Source: Thysanoteuthis rhombus
Taxonomy: Eukaryota > Mollusca > Cephalopoda > Oegopsida > Thysanoteuthidae
Reading direction: 5' to 3'
Length of the DNA: 64,000 nucleotides
Assembly (NCBI GenBank): GCA_963457665.1
Contig: OY735219.1
Location: 24,142,685 to 24,206,684 of the forward strand
Below are positions 13,801 to 26,949 of the stretch, piece by piece (the stretch's first letter is position 1; every line of letters starts with the position of its first letter). Made by a program: the position numbers and the translations under genes. The notes below the pieces were generated by a model. The model was not told the DNA's origin. It saw only the letters and a list, made by a program, of their open reading frames with translations, and ran no database searches.

Positions 13801-14720
13801 AAAGACAGAATGCTCGATTGAAGAGGTTCCATCTTTATTATTTAATAGAAACAAACCTCAAATAATGCATTTGTTTATTTATGCAAATCTCTCTTTGTTT
13901 TCATACAATAGATAATGGGTTTGCTTTGTAGCTGCTACAGTCTAAGCTCATTTCATTCTTGGCTGTTAGGTTTTAATGTAGTTGGCTTTCTTGGATCCGG
14001 ACACTTGTTATAATGGGGAATGTCTGTAGGATCGGATTTTAGGTTCTTTTTGAAAAGTTGAGAAACCTTTGCTTTGACTATAAAGATTGCTTGAAAATAA
14101 TATTAATAATGATATAATCTTGATATAGAGCTTCATATATTTATAAGACAAACTAACTTTTGTTACAAATTCAAGAACAAACCTGGCTGTTGTGGGGTTA
14201 AACTCCATTCTTATTTCTACCCTAACTGAAGATGAATACTGTAACTTCTGGATTGTGTATATAATGAATATTAAATTATAAAGATGAATATTTTTAGTAT
14301 GATTGTATTTATTGATTAGAATGAAAAGAAGCCCGTATGTATTTGTAATGTGAATTTTCATTTATATGCAAGACTTGTTAGTTTGACTAGGTCAGTAAGA
14401 GAGTCACTTACTGATCACTTGAGGGAAATGTTAATTTTATAGATCAGTTTGGTTTAACGCAATTCTGATAACAAATAGTGGAGAATTTACTCCCTTAAAT
14501 AAGTTGAGGATTCAGACTTGGACTGGTGTTTGTCAATACTGAGCAAACTTCAAATAAGGCCTTTATTCTAATTTTGTTTTCATTTATTCTAAATCTGCTT
14601 TAGAGAATGTAATAGATTCTAATTGGAATTTTTTATTTCCCTTTTCTGTATTTGTCAACTGCAATTTTTAGAGGCTTCTTGGTCTCTCTATAAGAGGATT
14701 GGTCAGTCTGTCATTGTTTC
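10894..14720. other. Long non-coding stretch
   Basis: No supported gene. Short frames at 11519-11734, 11616-11906 and 12648-12845 (plus) and at 13468-13683 and 14008-14361 (minus) have no recognisable domains. T runs lie near 12585 and 13437-13456. The segment at 12240-12420 has a different texture, with more C and several CCC blocks, and may be an old repeat that I cannot place. Confidence 0.5.
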
Positions 14721-14972
14721 TCAGGTATCTTAAGTCAGATTTACTTGAAATTGGTAGTAAGGTGTCTCTTCATAAGATACTTCTTACAGAAATCTTCCAC
14801 TCAGGGTTATATGATCTGGCAATTATTATATTTAAACTTGGTATTAAAATCGATTTTTCTCTGCTGTTTCAAGTCAGATTTACTTGAAACTTGATAGGTG
14901 TTCTTTGATCAGATGCTTCTTACCTAAAATCATCTCAGGGTCATGTGATCAGTATAACGGATACCTCATTAA
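14721..14972. repeat. Decayed tandem duplication, ~137-bp period
   Basis: Two consecutive copies can be aligned by eye. Copy 1 has AAGTCAGATTTACTTGAAAT, GGTGTCTCTTCATAAGATAC, TTCTTAC, CTCAGGGTTATATGATC. Copy 2 has AAGTCAGATTTACTTGAAAC, GGTGTTCTTTGATCAGATGC, TTCTTAC, CTCAGGGTCATGTGATC. The ATTTACTTGAAACTT...GGTCATGTGA pattern resembles decayed tandem repeats seen in many invertebrate genomes; that comparison is from general knowledge. Confidence 0.75.
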
Positions 14973-17705
14973 ACTTTTGGTTCTTGTTTTTGAAGTTTTG
15001 CACTCGTTTGGTTACAGGATAGATTAACTTCTGAACTTGTGAGAAAATAGAGATTATAGATGTTAAGTGGCTGCTAGTTAATGATATTCATTTTAAGAAA
15101 TTCTAGACAATATCTTATTGCAAAGTTTTAATTCAAGAAAGAAAAATTTAAAAATTGATGATTTTTCCTTTTGGTTGAGTGTTCTCAAAAGCAATATGAA
15201 CCCTGTTGGCCATGTTGATCAGTTAGACTCTGGTAAAAGCAACAATGTTTTATTACAAGTATAGCGTAAACTGACATGGCTTGTTTACATCGAAAATGTT
15301 GGGAGATTATTGTTGAAACTGGAAGATAATGTGTCTAATTTTGATGTTATTGGGTTTCAATTTGTTTTGCTTTCTCTTTCCCCTAGTATATCGATTTTTC
15401 TCGATAATTTGTGGTTCCTAAAGACATGTTTGTTATTCTTTAAAGGCATTGAATAACTATTCCTCACCTTCTTTCTCATCATTTGTGTCTGGTGCAAACT
15501 GAAAGTGTTTTGTCAAAAACTTGCACATTGTTAACAAGTCATGAAACCTGTTTTTATAGAACCAGGCAGTTAAACGACGTACAAAAGGTAAAAGCAATAA
15601 AAGAAAAGAAAAAAAAAGAATTAGTATTTTTCAAGGAAATGAAAAATCTTTGAGTTGAGAATTCAAAACAAACATTGATTACTGAATGTTTTCTTCCTTG
15701 TGCTAATTATTGTAGCATAACAAATTGATAACAAATCAGTTTGTTATACCGGTAAGGTGGATAACAAAAACAAAACCCTCCATCTAAGTCAATAATTCAG
15801 CAACCATAGCATCAAAATTTGAACTCCTATTAAAAAAAACAAAAAAAAACAAAACATGAGATCACTGACATTTTCTACTGGAAAACATCTAAAAAAAAGA
15901 ATTTTAAAAAAAAAAAATCCAGTTTATCCAGAATCCACTTATCTTTAGTTACCTTTCATCATTTGAAGATCCTTTTATGTTTAAATCAACTAAAATAGTA
16001 TGTAATTCTTTGGATAACAGAAGAGAAAGAATTATAAATGACCAAATATACCTGCATCTATTGTTTCTTTCTACACCTGCTGTTTTAATCATGTGATTAT
16101 GGGGAAACACTCCTGAGTTCTTCTTGCACAAAAAAAAAAAAATTTCAAAAGTAAAAAAGTCCCCGTCCGAAAACAGTTCAAATGGAGAGAGTGGCAATTA
16201 GTTGTTTATCAAGACCATTAACTCATATATACCCCGGTTTACCTATGAAATGTAGACAATCAGATCAGCCATAACTCATTGTACCCCCATCATCTCCACA
16301 AGTATTCATAAAACATTTTTGAAGGTGATTTTCAAAAACTAATCTGCAAAAAACTTTCCTAGGGTTATATTGGTACACAAAGTTTCATGGGGTGATGTTG
16401 AGTGCGTTTTTGGTTTGTTTTTTTTTTGTGATAGGCTGTCACATTCTGATGGACAGGCTTGTGGTCAATTATAAGAAGAGTATTGTTCCAATTATACAGA
16501 TTGGGTATAATTAGCTTTATTACATATTAACCATAGAAAATAATCAACAGGTTTTACAAGATTTTAGGTTCTGTTGCAATTTCTATGATTATTTTTTTAA
16601 TTTTAAAAGGTGCTATCTTCACATCATTTATCCATATATTTGGCCTTGTTGGGAAGCAAACAGTAACGATATCTGCTTTAAATACATGACTCACTTGTTG
16701 GTTAGTGAGTAAAAAAAACAATTGTATAATATCAAGATTCTTAGTTACCATGAATTTATGTTCTCATATTTTTTACTAGTGATGGTAAATATTTAAGTAG
16801 TACCAGTTCCCAGTTTGAAGACAATGAGAAATTTCGTCTCCTGAATCCTATTATTTCTGCTCCAAAATGAAACTGCATTGATGACATTACCAATGTTATA
16901 AATACTATTTGTAAAGTGAGTACATTATTCTTTGCACACAGATTTAATAAGAATTTTAAAAAGAAATTAATTTTGGTTGGCTCGGTGAAAAAATGACTTC
17001 ATCAACATGAAGAAAACTGTATTTATGTTGTAACAAATCATTACAATCAGGTCATAATGAAATTGGTGTCATTATAGAGAATGATATGCTTATTACCACC
17101 CTTAAAATTGATGCGTAGAAAGAAATACCTTTAAACAAGTTTGTAAATTGATTGTCAATATGTGAAGAGTGGAAGATTCAGGAGTAATCAAGATATTAAC
17201 TACTTATGTTAGAAAGTAACAAATATCTTTTTTTTTTTTTTTAGGATTCTACTCAAGTATCATTCTATTTCACTTACTCTAATTTCTATCCTAAGTCTTG
17301 TTCGTAAGCTTAGTTTAGTTCACACTTTCTGCCTCGAGGTAACAATAATAATGACATTGCTCTATCTTAATTCCTGATGAATTGTTGTCGGAAGTTTAAT
17401 AGGATTTTAGGCTTATCTTTTGTGTCTACTTCAATCAACATATTTTGTGACCTCATAATTGTGGTAGAATAAGGTTTTGATACTTCCACTTTTTATCTTG
17501 TGTTATGATGATCAGTATTCTCTAGTATCTGTTTAATTCCTCTTATTTTGGACATTTATTTTCAACATTGATCTTATTTTGTTACATATAGTTTCTGATA
17601 TAGGTAAAAAAATGTAACTACTTTGAAAGAAAAGAAAATTTCTGTTTTTGCTCAGATAATTATCATCAAAAAGAGCTAGCTGTTGAGTAATATTTTTACT
17701 AATAT
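14973..17705. other. Non-coding AT-rich stretch
   Basis: No supported gene. A-rich, poly-A-broken sequence lies at 15600-15920 (many runs of 6-11 A). The rest is unique-looking. The minus-strand frames at 15949-16197, 16554-16751 and 17533-17724 have no recognisable content. Confidence 0.55.
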
Positions 17706-18149
17706 ATTGAATGACTGTAGCCACTAAGGTTGGCGATGGGTTCTATCCTTTTTGATATGTGTGTTTGTGTGTTCCAGTGCTCCTGGCAATACCATTTTGT
17801 CTATAGACTTGAAAATTGGCATCAGTATTCCACTAAATCCTTTTTATAGATAGTATTTATTTTTTGTTTCATTTTTTTTTTTTTTTTTTTTTTTTTTTTC
17901 AAAGAAATCTTTTTGACCTTTTTGGTGCCTTATTTTGATCGGTTTAATAATTACAAAAATCTCAAATCTTGTGTTTTATTTATTTATTTATTCATTTTCA
18001 ACTCTATTTTAGACGTTTTCCATTGGAAAATGCCAAGGATGTCATAAATAGAATTTATTCTGATCATATTTATTCTTCGATAGAATTTATTTTATTTATT
18101 TATTTTTTTTTTACATGAATTCAGATTTTGACGCTATAATTGTTCAATT
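17706..18149. mobile_element. Non-autonomous TIR element, copy 1
   Basis: It matches the element at 56.12 kb through ordered blocks: TAGCCAC, GGGTTCTATCC, GTGTGTTTGTGTGTTCC, CTTGAAAATTGGCATCAGTA, TTTTGACCTTTTTGGTGCC, GATGTCATAAATAGAATTTA, TTCTTCGATAGAATTTATTT. The ends are related inverted repeats (ATTGAATGACTGTAG at the left; the right end, reversed, reads AATTGAACAATTATAGC), weaker than in copy 2. A run of about 30 T interrupts the middle. No coding capacity, so it is MITE-like. Confidence 0.75.
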
Positions 18150-18794
18150 AATGTCTGTGAGTTGAATTTATTATTATAAACTTTGATCTTTTTTAAAAAA
18201 ACATTCCTTCACCTTTTCTCGTCACATACGCACATTAAACCAAACAGTTGGAAAGATCTTTCTTTTTCTAACTAGTTACTCATAGAAAACAACAGTTCAA
18301 ATGTGTTAACCTTTTTTGTTCATGTTTTAAAACAAAAATAATAGTGTTTAAAGCATAAGAAATAAGCTATATACTGCATGTCTGCATTGTTCAAGAATAT
18401 AATTCGAAATTTCATATTTACAAAACTCTATTATGGTAATTTCGGGTTAGTTATAATGGTTTTAGTTACTTTGGAACAAATGAATGTGTGATTGTATTCT
18501 CTGCTGTTATAGATAGCATTCAGTCTTGTGTTATACAAGGAGGTTTCATTTTACACTGTTATTCATTTTTTTTTTCCCTCGTTGGTAGCTTCTTTTGTCT
18601 TTCTGCAACTAGTATTTGAGTAAACATGCCATTGAAAAAAATAGTAGGAAGCAGTTACTTTTGTTAATTAGCTAAACCAATAAGTCACTCTTTATCATTT
18701 TCATGATAATCATTTATCCAGACAAAGAAAGTGCATGACACACAACAGAACACTTCATATCACTCTCATCATTTTTAAAAACTTCATCAAGATC
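18150..18794. other. Non-coding AT-rich stretch
   Basis: Nothing coding or repeat-like beyond short A/T runs. Confidence 0.5.
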
Positions 18795-19010
18795 AGCCTC
18801 CTAACATCCATTATTGGACATATTTTTTCCCCATGTTTCACCAGACCTCTTGATTGTGGGTATCGGTGCCAATATCCCAGTCTTATTTTCTGCTGACCAC
18901 AATCTTGCATTTGATTCCTGTGGATCCTTGCCGTGAGTCATGATGTCCAACAGTTGCTTGACATTATTGCAACATGATCAGCGTATTGCCATTTGAGTTT
19001 TCTAACCATG
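18795..19010 (-). mobile_element. LINE 3' tail (inverted, highly decayed)
   Basis: On the minus strand a translation-like order is visible: a block like NGNTLIMLQ (position of the WQWAGHVAR motif), then VGHH (position of NRWTS), and near the end a KHGEKICPIMDVRRL-like block before a TGATCTTGATGA end. This mirrors the C-terminal tail of the other LINE copies but with only moderate identity. It is probably an older or related subfamily. Confidence 0.55.
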
Positions 19011-22000
19011 TTTTAAATTCATTTTTTTTTTTTAAATTGTTTTTTTTAAGTTAAATAAAATTTTTACAAACATTACAGGTATTATAAAAATTCGAATTTA
19101 TTTTTGATTGTTATTCAAGATTTGCTCAGCTTTTTTGGTTTTCAATTAACTATTACAAACAGATAAAACATTGCCCAAAGGCAATTATTTATTTCATTTA
19201 AAGATAATGCATATAAGTTGAACATCAGAGTTTTCTAGTTGAACCATAACATAAATATTTGAAAATTGTTAGTTTTAACAAAGAAAGAGAATAGAGTGGC
19301 CAGTTACATTCATTATTCTCGTAATCTTGCTAGAACTTATTTCTTAAAGCTTATAAATGTTTCATTTATCATATAAATTATGAATAAATATTACTGTTTT
19401 ATTCATTTCAAGTAGATGTTTCATTAATTTTAGAATGAAAAAATTCTGAAAAATATTGTTCAAATCAGCATCTCAACTAATGAATCAAAACTTATTCAGG
19501 ATTCATTACTTGTTCTAGGAGGCATTTAAAAATAAAGTTGTGTTGTAATATAATATTAATCAACTCGGCTAATATTAGATGGGAAAATATTGGTAAATTT
19601 TACCGAATGCTTGTGTAACAAATACTTCTATTTACTGTAGTGTCAGTTACATTTTATGATTTACATTTTTAAGGTCTCTGACTTTTAGCCAAATATTAAT
19701 GAAATTTATAAATCGTAAAGAAACACTTTTGCGCATCGAATGAGCGTGTGTGTATGTGTGTCTGTCTGTTGAGCTATTCTTCTAAATAATCACTGCAAAC
19801 AAATTTGTCTTAGCTGAATTTCTATAAATTTTATATCATAGAAATAACTGCTTTTATGTAAAATCCATATTGATATAGATCAAACAAGTTTGAATTGGTT
19901 TTGTTAAGATGTAAAGATAGCTTTTCTTTCAAATCTTCAGTTTTCTATTTAGAACATTGTCTTGTGCAAAGATATTTTTAAGTCGGACTGGCTCCTAGTT
20001 GAGTGGCATGAATTTGGTGTTCTGCATCAGTTCTGTCAGTAATAGTCTTCAAGAACCTTGCAAGTAAACAATCTTAACATTCTGACTATAAGCATTACTC
20101 CCACACGAAAGAATCGGAGAGATTCTATTGTCGTTGTTGCTAATACTAATGTTATTCTTGAAAATAGTTACATTCCAAATCCCGCATATGAAATCTTTGT
20201 TTAAAAAAAAAATGTTACAATTTCAAAATAGCAGATGTCATTGCTTTTACATTGTTCAATAGATGTTAGGTAATGATATTTTGGAATCAATTAGTTCATC
20301 AGAGGCTTCTCTAATGTATTAGTCATTCACACATATATAATCCAAAAATAGTATCACATAGCAATATGTCTGTACCTAGCAAAATTACCTAATTCAAAGC
20401 AGCTTTCAGGTTTTCTCTTGAAATTATTTTTTGTTGAGTGATTTTGTTCAGTCAGATCTATTTTTGATGAAGTGAAAATCAGTGCCATTATTTACAGTTG
20501 TGTAATTTTTCAATTATAATTCTTACTGAATGTTTAATAAATTTTCCTTTGTAAAATTCAGTTGTTCAGTAGAATTTAGGATTACAAGCACTTTTTACGT
20601 TATTTGATTGTTTACATTTTGTATAATAGTACTCGAAAAATTTCTGCATCAAAAATTACACTACAAAAATCGAATAAAAGAGAGAAAACCTGTCTATTTT
20701 TTTATTTGTTAAATTTATGACTGGCATGACTTCTCCAGTGAAGTTATTGGTTCTTTTAATCCAGCATGTGCCTAACCTACTTGGCTTTGGTTAAAATTAA
20801 GCTATTTGTTGCTTACTCTATTTCTTCCCACAAGTTTATTGATGTTCTGCAAAAAGAAGCAGAAATGTCCACACTAGCAAAATGCATTAAGTACTTGTGT
20901 CATTGGATACATCGTTTACATATGTAGTAGATTCTGGTATGTAAAATTTCTTGAACTAGTTACAAGTGTTTTTCCTTGTTATTCCTTCTTTCAGCTGATT
21001 GGATATGCTATTGCCAGCTTGGTTTTCATGCCCTTGGTTATTATGGCATATGATATTGTCATTTCGACCTTCCAGATGTTCAACATATTTTTCTTATTTT
21101 CTCAAATACAATGCTTCATGTATGAGAATAAGTCTCTTCATGCAGATCAGGCTTTTTATCTATTTCTAATATTTCAACACTTCTCTCTCTCTCTCTTTGA
21201 AAAAATTTTTTTTTTTTTACATCAAGTCAGGCCAGGTTAAACTCATTCATTCAATGATTAGTTGAACCCCTATAGAACTGTATGAAAATTTTAATTTTGT
21301 TCTATGATATATATACCCCCCCCCCACACACACACACACCAAAAAGGAATGAATAAAATTACAATTGATATCACCTTTGATTTAAATTCATCTCTCCAAG
21401 CTTTCCTTGTGCCATTTTCGGACTTGTTACCCCAGATAGTTATCATTACCAAGTGGATGCTCCCATTAAATTGATGAACACCACTTACCTATGTTAAATC
21501 TATTTTATGAGTTATGTTTAACGAACCTCACCTATTTGAACAATGGGATGTAACAATACATGTCTATGAAATTGATATATAATGAACATTTTATTTTGAA
21601 TAGAATCCCAGAATTTGATAGTATTATAATAATGTCAAGATTCCTGTTAGAATAAATGTCTCTCTTTATGTGCACACTAGTTTACTATAGTAATATTTTT
21701 TGATAGTTCATGAAACGAGTTATTATATTTTCCTCTGGATATTTAGTTTTGGATTCTTGAAATGATGCTTTCCTGAAAAGAATTTGTAAAAACATCGATC
21801 TATTGACTGACACTGACTATGGTGACATGTGTTACTTGCATGATGTAATTTGGGATATTCATTATTTCGACAAATGCTATGTTAAAAAACCTTTAGATAG
21901 AACTATTTGACTTACCCAGAGTTTTTAACTGAAAAAATGTGAAATGCTATCCAGGAAGGCAAAGGGAGACTTTAAAGGAGACATTTGTGCATATGCTCCT

Positions 22001-22014
22001 GACTGTACACATGA
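19011..22014. other. Long non-coding stretch
   Basis: No supported gene. T/A runs occur near 19022-19048, and a GT-rich patch at 19743-19770. A CCCCCCCCCC(CA)n patch lies at 21316-21339, with a short CT run at 21182-21196 just upstream. The 73-codon frame at 21019-21240 is hydrophobic and unsupported. Confidence 0.5.
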
Positions 22015-22322
22015 TTTCTCTAGAAGTTCTCCGTAAATTGTAATTAAATTTTGTGGGAAGGTGGACAATAGGCCACAGAAGAGAGTGGTTAAATTTGGGG
22101 CTAGTTCCATGGGTGATTGCCTCCCCTACTTTGTAGATGTTCACACCACATGATATCATCAAAACTTCATGTTTGTCTATATATCTCCAAAAGTTCTCAG
22201 AAGACGTTCAATGAAATTTTGTTGAAGTGTAGATGATAGGCTAAGGAATAAATGAATAAATTTTTGGGAGGATCAATGCCAGATTACTTCCCCTGACATT
22301 GGCAGAGGTATGTGCTCTGAGT
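22015..22322. repeat. Decayed tandem duplication, ~166-bp period
   Basis: Copy 1 has TCTCTAGAAGTTCTCCGTAA, TTAAATTTTGTGGGAAGGTG, GACAATAGGCCACAGAAGAG, TTCCATGGGTGATTGCCTCC. Copy 2 has TCTCCAAAAGTTCTCAGAAG, TGAAATTTTGTTGAAGTGTA, GATGATAGGCTAAGGAATAA, ATGCCAGATTACTTCC. The block order is the same in both. Similar in style to the arrays at 14.7 and 32.7 kb. Confidence 0.7.
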
Positions 22323-24499
22323 GCTTTCTCGTCTTTGAAATTTTAATTAAAAAAAATTTTCTTCAGAAAAAAGTAAAAATAAATGGAAAATCAGCCAAGT
22401 CATTATTGGGGCTGGATGAATAAGGACTGACATAATTTATGTGAAGAAATATCTACAATGAGGAAATGCAAACAACATACTACAATACTCATGTTTTTCA
22501 TTCTATGCTCATACTTCTCTGAAAAGTAGATCAATGAAATCTTACTTTTTCAAAGCAAATCCAGACACCCATGAGTCAAAAGATGGAAAAAGAAACTAAA
22601 AGTTATGTCTTACAAAACTATCTGCTAAGTTTCAACAAATTCTCCTTTACACACAAATCCAAATAGAGAACTGATTATACAGTTTTGTTCTGATTCTATG
22701 TTCATGTACAAGGTGAATGTATATGCTGCTCTCAGCATGACCAAAAAAAAAATCAGTTGCAATATTTACATCTGGCCTTCATGTTCGTGGAGCTTGATCA
22801 ACAGTATGCATTTAATTCAAATATCTAATCAAAAATGGAAATCTATAGCTTGTCACTGAAGAATATCAATAAATGTTGCAGAGGTCAAGTGAAAACTGAT
22901 ACTTCTATAGGTTGGTTACAAACAAGTGGTGATTAAAAACAGGATTTCAGTGTTGACACCAAGAATAGCGATGTAATCTTATATACTTTAAAGATACCAG
23001 AACCATATTGTGCTCTACAAGTAGGCATAAATTTAACAAAAGACAGTTTTGAAGCTTTATCTCTATACCGCTAACTCTTATTCAAATAGGTCAAATAATG
23101 ATTTCTAAATCGGTGTAAAGAGCACTTTCAGTTTGTGATCAGTCTAAATCTAGTATCTGTAAAATCTGGAATTCATACACAATATAAATAGTTCTAATAT
23201 TTCAAATACATACAATGATTTTATAAAACAATTCTCACTCCTGATGTACGTGTTTACTTTTACAAAGTATCAATCTCAATAGACAATATAAACAGCAGTA
23301 TAATACTTCTGAGTAGTAAGTACTTGGGGAAAATTTATTGTCAGGAATGTAAGTTAAATAAACTTGATTGTCATCTTCCACTAATTCTAAAGTAGCTGGT
23401 CTTTATTATTTCCCTCCGTTCTGTTTAATTATTCAATACATATATACATTCATATATACTCACACCAGTTGAGCTTTACCCATCTCTTTATCTCATCTTC
23501 ACCATTAAATTATATTAAAAAAATCAAAAAAGAAAAACATATGGAGATAAAGAAACACAAATGCCCTATGAGCTTGTTACAAGTGCTGTCTTATTTCTTT
23601 ACCCTGTTAATCTGGTATAATCAGATTATGACAAGATTCTCTCACCCTTGCTAGCTCACATATGTAAGGTAATAAGTATGCAATCAATGCCAGTCATGGA
23701 AAGCTTTCTAAAAAGCACTTATATAAGGAATTTTTATTAATGAGTTTCATGAATACTTACATGAAACAGGTTTGATAGCTCTAGCTTCTTGGAATAGAAT
23801 TACATAAGTGATCTTGATAGTTATTGCAGAATGATACTTATACTTTTTAAAATATGACTGATAGAGGTTGAGGATAAGAAAGAAGTCATGAAGTATATTG
23901 GACCAAAACCACATTGTCCTGGTCATTAATTAAAAACAAAACAACAATAGAAATATTCGTATATTTGCTGAACACCCATGTTGAAGTCAACACAAAAATC
24001 TTTATCAAAAGCACTTCTCCACACACAACATACCTTGGTGATGATAGAATTCTTCAGGGACATTTCACCAAATAATCTTTAACTAATGATGTTGATGACT
24101 AAGAGTCTAATGAAGTCACTTCCTAACCGTCTTTTAGAGTTGGTGAAAAAAACAAACCAATGAAAAAGATGTCAACTAATTTACACCATGTCTTTTCTTA
24201 TAAAAGCATCACACACACAGTCCACTCTTGGTCAGATCCCAGCATTTCCTGCCCTGGGGCAGGTGTGCAAGATTTCTTTGTCCATATGACAATGCATGCA
24301 TCTTTTCACTCAACATACATTCCCATACATGCACACAAACTAATACTTTGTCTACACATATGAATGCACACAAGCACGTAATGCACCATTTTCAACTTTG
24401 ATCACTTTTTAATCTGCAACTGACTGAAGTATCTATCTACACCGAGTTAAATATCCAAGGAGTGGATAAAAAGAACTAAAGCTTTCAGAATTGTTCTGA
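22323..24499. other. Non-coding AT-rich stretch
   Basis: No supported gene. The segment 24220-24270 has a short palindrome (CTGCCCTGGGGCAG). Short plus-strand frames at 23469-23654 and 24160-24363 are unsupported. Confidence 0.5.
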
Positions 24500-24721
24500 A
24501 AAGTTTCCCTTCACTTCTGACCTCTTAAGGGAGAAAAAGATTCCCCCCTTCACTTCTGACCCCTTAAGGGAGAAAAAGATTCCCCCCTTCACTTTTGACC
24601 CCTTAAGGGAGAAAAAGATTCCCCCCTTCACTTCTGACCCCTTAAGGGAGAAAAAGATTCCCCCCTTCACTTTTGACCCCTTAAGGGAGAAAAATGTTTC
24701 CCATTCACTTTTGACTACTTG
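24500..24721 (-). repeat. 39-bp minisatellite, about 5.5 units
   Basis: Units start about every 39 bp (24541, 24580, 24619, 24658), with diverged half-units at both ends. The unit holds CCCCCCTTCACTTYTGACCC and CTTAAGGGAGAAAAAGATT. Because 39 is divisible by three, the minus strand stays open for 61 codons as a 13-residue repeat (KGGIFFSLKGSEV-like). Homogeneous central units with diverged edges suggest recent expansion by unequal exchange or slippage. I see no sign that the frame is a gene. Confidence 0.95.
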
Positions 24722-24780
24722 AAGAATTATGTATAAACCTGAAATACAAAATGCGAAAATCTGTTGATACAGACCTGATT

Positions 24781-24785
<5 letters not shown>

Positions 24786-24822
<37 letters not shown>
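24786..24822. repeat. (AT)n microsatellite, 37 bp
   Basis: A pure AT array located about 65 bp after the 39-bp minisatellite. Confidence 0.97.
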
Positions 24823-24826
<4 letters not shown>

Positions 24827-26949
24827 AGTAAGGATCTCCTACATGAGCACGTTTATGTTTCTGCACTGTTTGGGCTTCTTCAGGGGAATATATTGAGTGC
24901 TTCATGAAATAAACCCATCACACATCAGATAATATATTATATTATGTTGTATTCCTGATGTGTATAAGAGAGAGAGATAATCCTGCATAATTACTCAAAG
25001 AATTTTATTTAATCAGGAATATCTTTGATTTCTAAATGAAACGTTTCCTATTCTAGGAAAGAACTTTTTTTAATGAAATGCTGAAAGAAACTAAAAAGTG
25101 TGCAGTATGTAAATTGAGACCTGCTGATTTTGAATATACCTTTGCTTTTCCTTTGGGATGTCATTCTAGACATGGATAAAGCCTCTATCAAGTTTTTCAA
25201 GTGTTTATTACTGTCATGCTTCTTCCATTTGAAGTTTGATTTCAAGTTAATCAAATTACTCTTTTGACCACTATTCATTCAGAGCTTGTTAATAAACATT
25301 CAACAACCCATGATTTGAAACAGAAACACTGAATTAAAACGCCCCACTCTACATTATTATTAATGAAAATTTAATTTTCGTTTCAACAGATATTTAGACT
25401 TTTTTTTTTGGCAAAAACAAGAAAAAACTTGGACATTTTTTATTTTTTCCTCAAAAGTCTGTGTGAGTAGCTTCCCTTTACTTATGAAAAAAAAAACCCG
25501 AAATAATTAAATCCGCAAAATTGGCAGGACTCGTGTATTAAAACATATTCCTTTTCCACAAATAAGAACTTAACGTGTGTTTCTACAGCCACTTGTATTG
25601 ATCTAATCTTGTTCACCTTTTGATAAGCATCTCTTGAATGGCACCAGCATTTCTATTATTGCACTCAACTTCTAATATTTCTCTTTTCATTCAATTATTG
25701 CATGCAGTATTATTTCTCACCCCCTACTTTGCCTACTAAATCAGCAGCAGCTACAGTGCCTTAAGGAAAGGACCACTTCTACTGCAATATCTACAACTAC
25801 TACCTCTACTACCAATATTGTACATTTCTATCCGAACTAAGTATAACTTGGCTTTAAATCTCGACATTGTAGGGTCAAGATTTAGGTAATATCAGTGGAG
25901 TCAGTAAATAAACTTGATGTATTTAATCCACCTCATTAGAAAAGGATTATCACATTTATCCAGGTGTAGCACTAAGGTTATTGAGTAATATTTCACAAAA
26001 AAAATTTATCTATTTCTATTCATCAAAAAAGCAAATCATCACAGTTTTGATTGGAAGAATGCTTCTCCTGAATTTGCTGTGCAATGGCCATCTGTATCTA
26101 TAAGTATGGGTACTCGAGATTTTTTTTATGATTGAATATCTTGACAAGATGGTGAGGTAGTATTTTCTTCGGTTGATTAGATAACTGATCTGATCTGATC
26201 ATAAAAAAAGAAGCCATACTGAACACAATTACAGGACCTTGAAATCTTACGTGGATTATCAAAGTTTCTCTGTATTGCTTAGATGAATAGTTGAATCAAT
26301 AAATATTTTTTCATAACATTATCATATGTGTTGGATGTCGGCTGTAATTACAAAATTGATTTGGTGAATCCTTTTAATAATGTGTTTATCTCGATGCACA
26401 TTGATATCATTAAAAATATATGCGCATTGAAAAGGATTAAAGTAGTTATTTCATAATTTTTTAGGCTTTTTGCTGGGTCGTTCATTGAGCAAATAAAGAA
26501 CACTTCACTATGATGACTGTAAAAAAAGCTTCGAAAGTGGATTTTCTGTAATATAGATAGAATTGAACAAGTTTCCTCTCTTTTTCTACTGCATTTTTTA
26601 AATCTAAATTTATCAGCTGTGTCAAAAATGATTTTTATGACCACATACTTTATCTGAGATCTAAACCAAATTATATGAGTTGCACAATACTTGAAATTTT
26701 ATTACCTTTGTAAATATTTTCTCAAAAGTGAAATCATCTTTATCAAATCATAAAATATATGATAATTATAAGTAAAACTTTGCAGTTAACAACTAAAATG
26801 TATCCTCTAAAGTGAATCCATGAATTGTCAGAAAATATGCCTAAATCAAAATAATTTCTGAAGTTGGACAGATATTTCGGTAGGAATAAGGATGATAGCA
26901 AAAAAGGAAACCTGTGTTGTGTTTGTTTAATGAGTAAGTTCTTCTAGCA
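24823..26949. other. Non-coding AT-rich stretch
   Basis: No supported gene. The 98-codon minus frame at 26348-26644 and the 76-codon minus frame at 25048-25278 have no recognisable domain. A doubled GATCTGATCT-type motif lies at 26187-26200. Confidence 0.5.

Noticed and set aside
14008-14361. 117-codon minus-strand open frame
   Set aside because: AT-rich codon content, no recognisable motif, no exon boundaries; consistent with chance.
24485-24670. Minus-strand repeat protein of 13-residue units
   Set aside because: Openness follows from a 39-bp period without stop codons; no gene context.
24500-24721. CRISPR array
   Set aside because: Units are directly adjacent with no unique spacers, and the DNA is eukaryotic in character.
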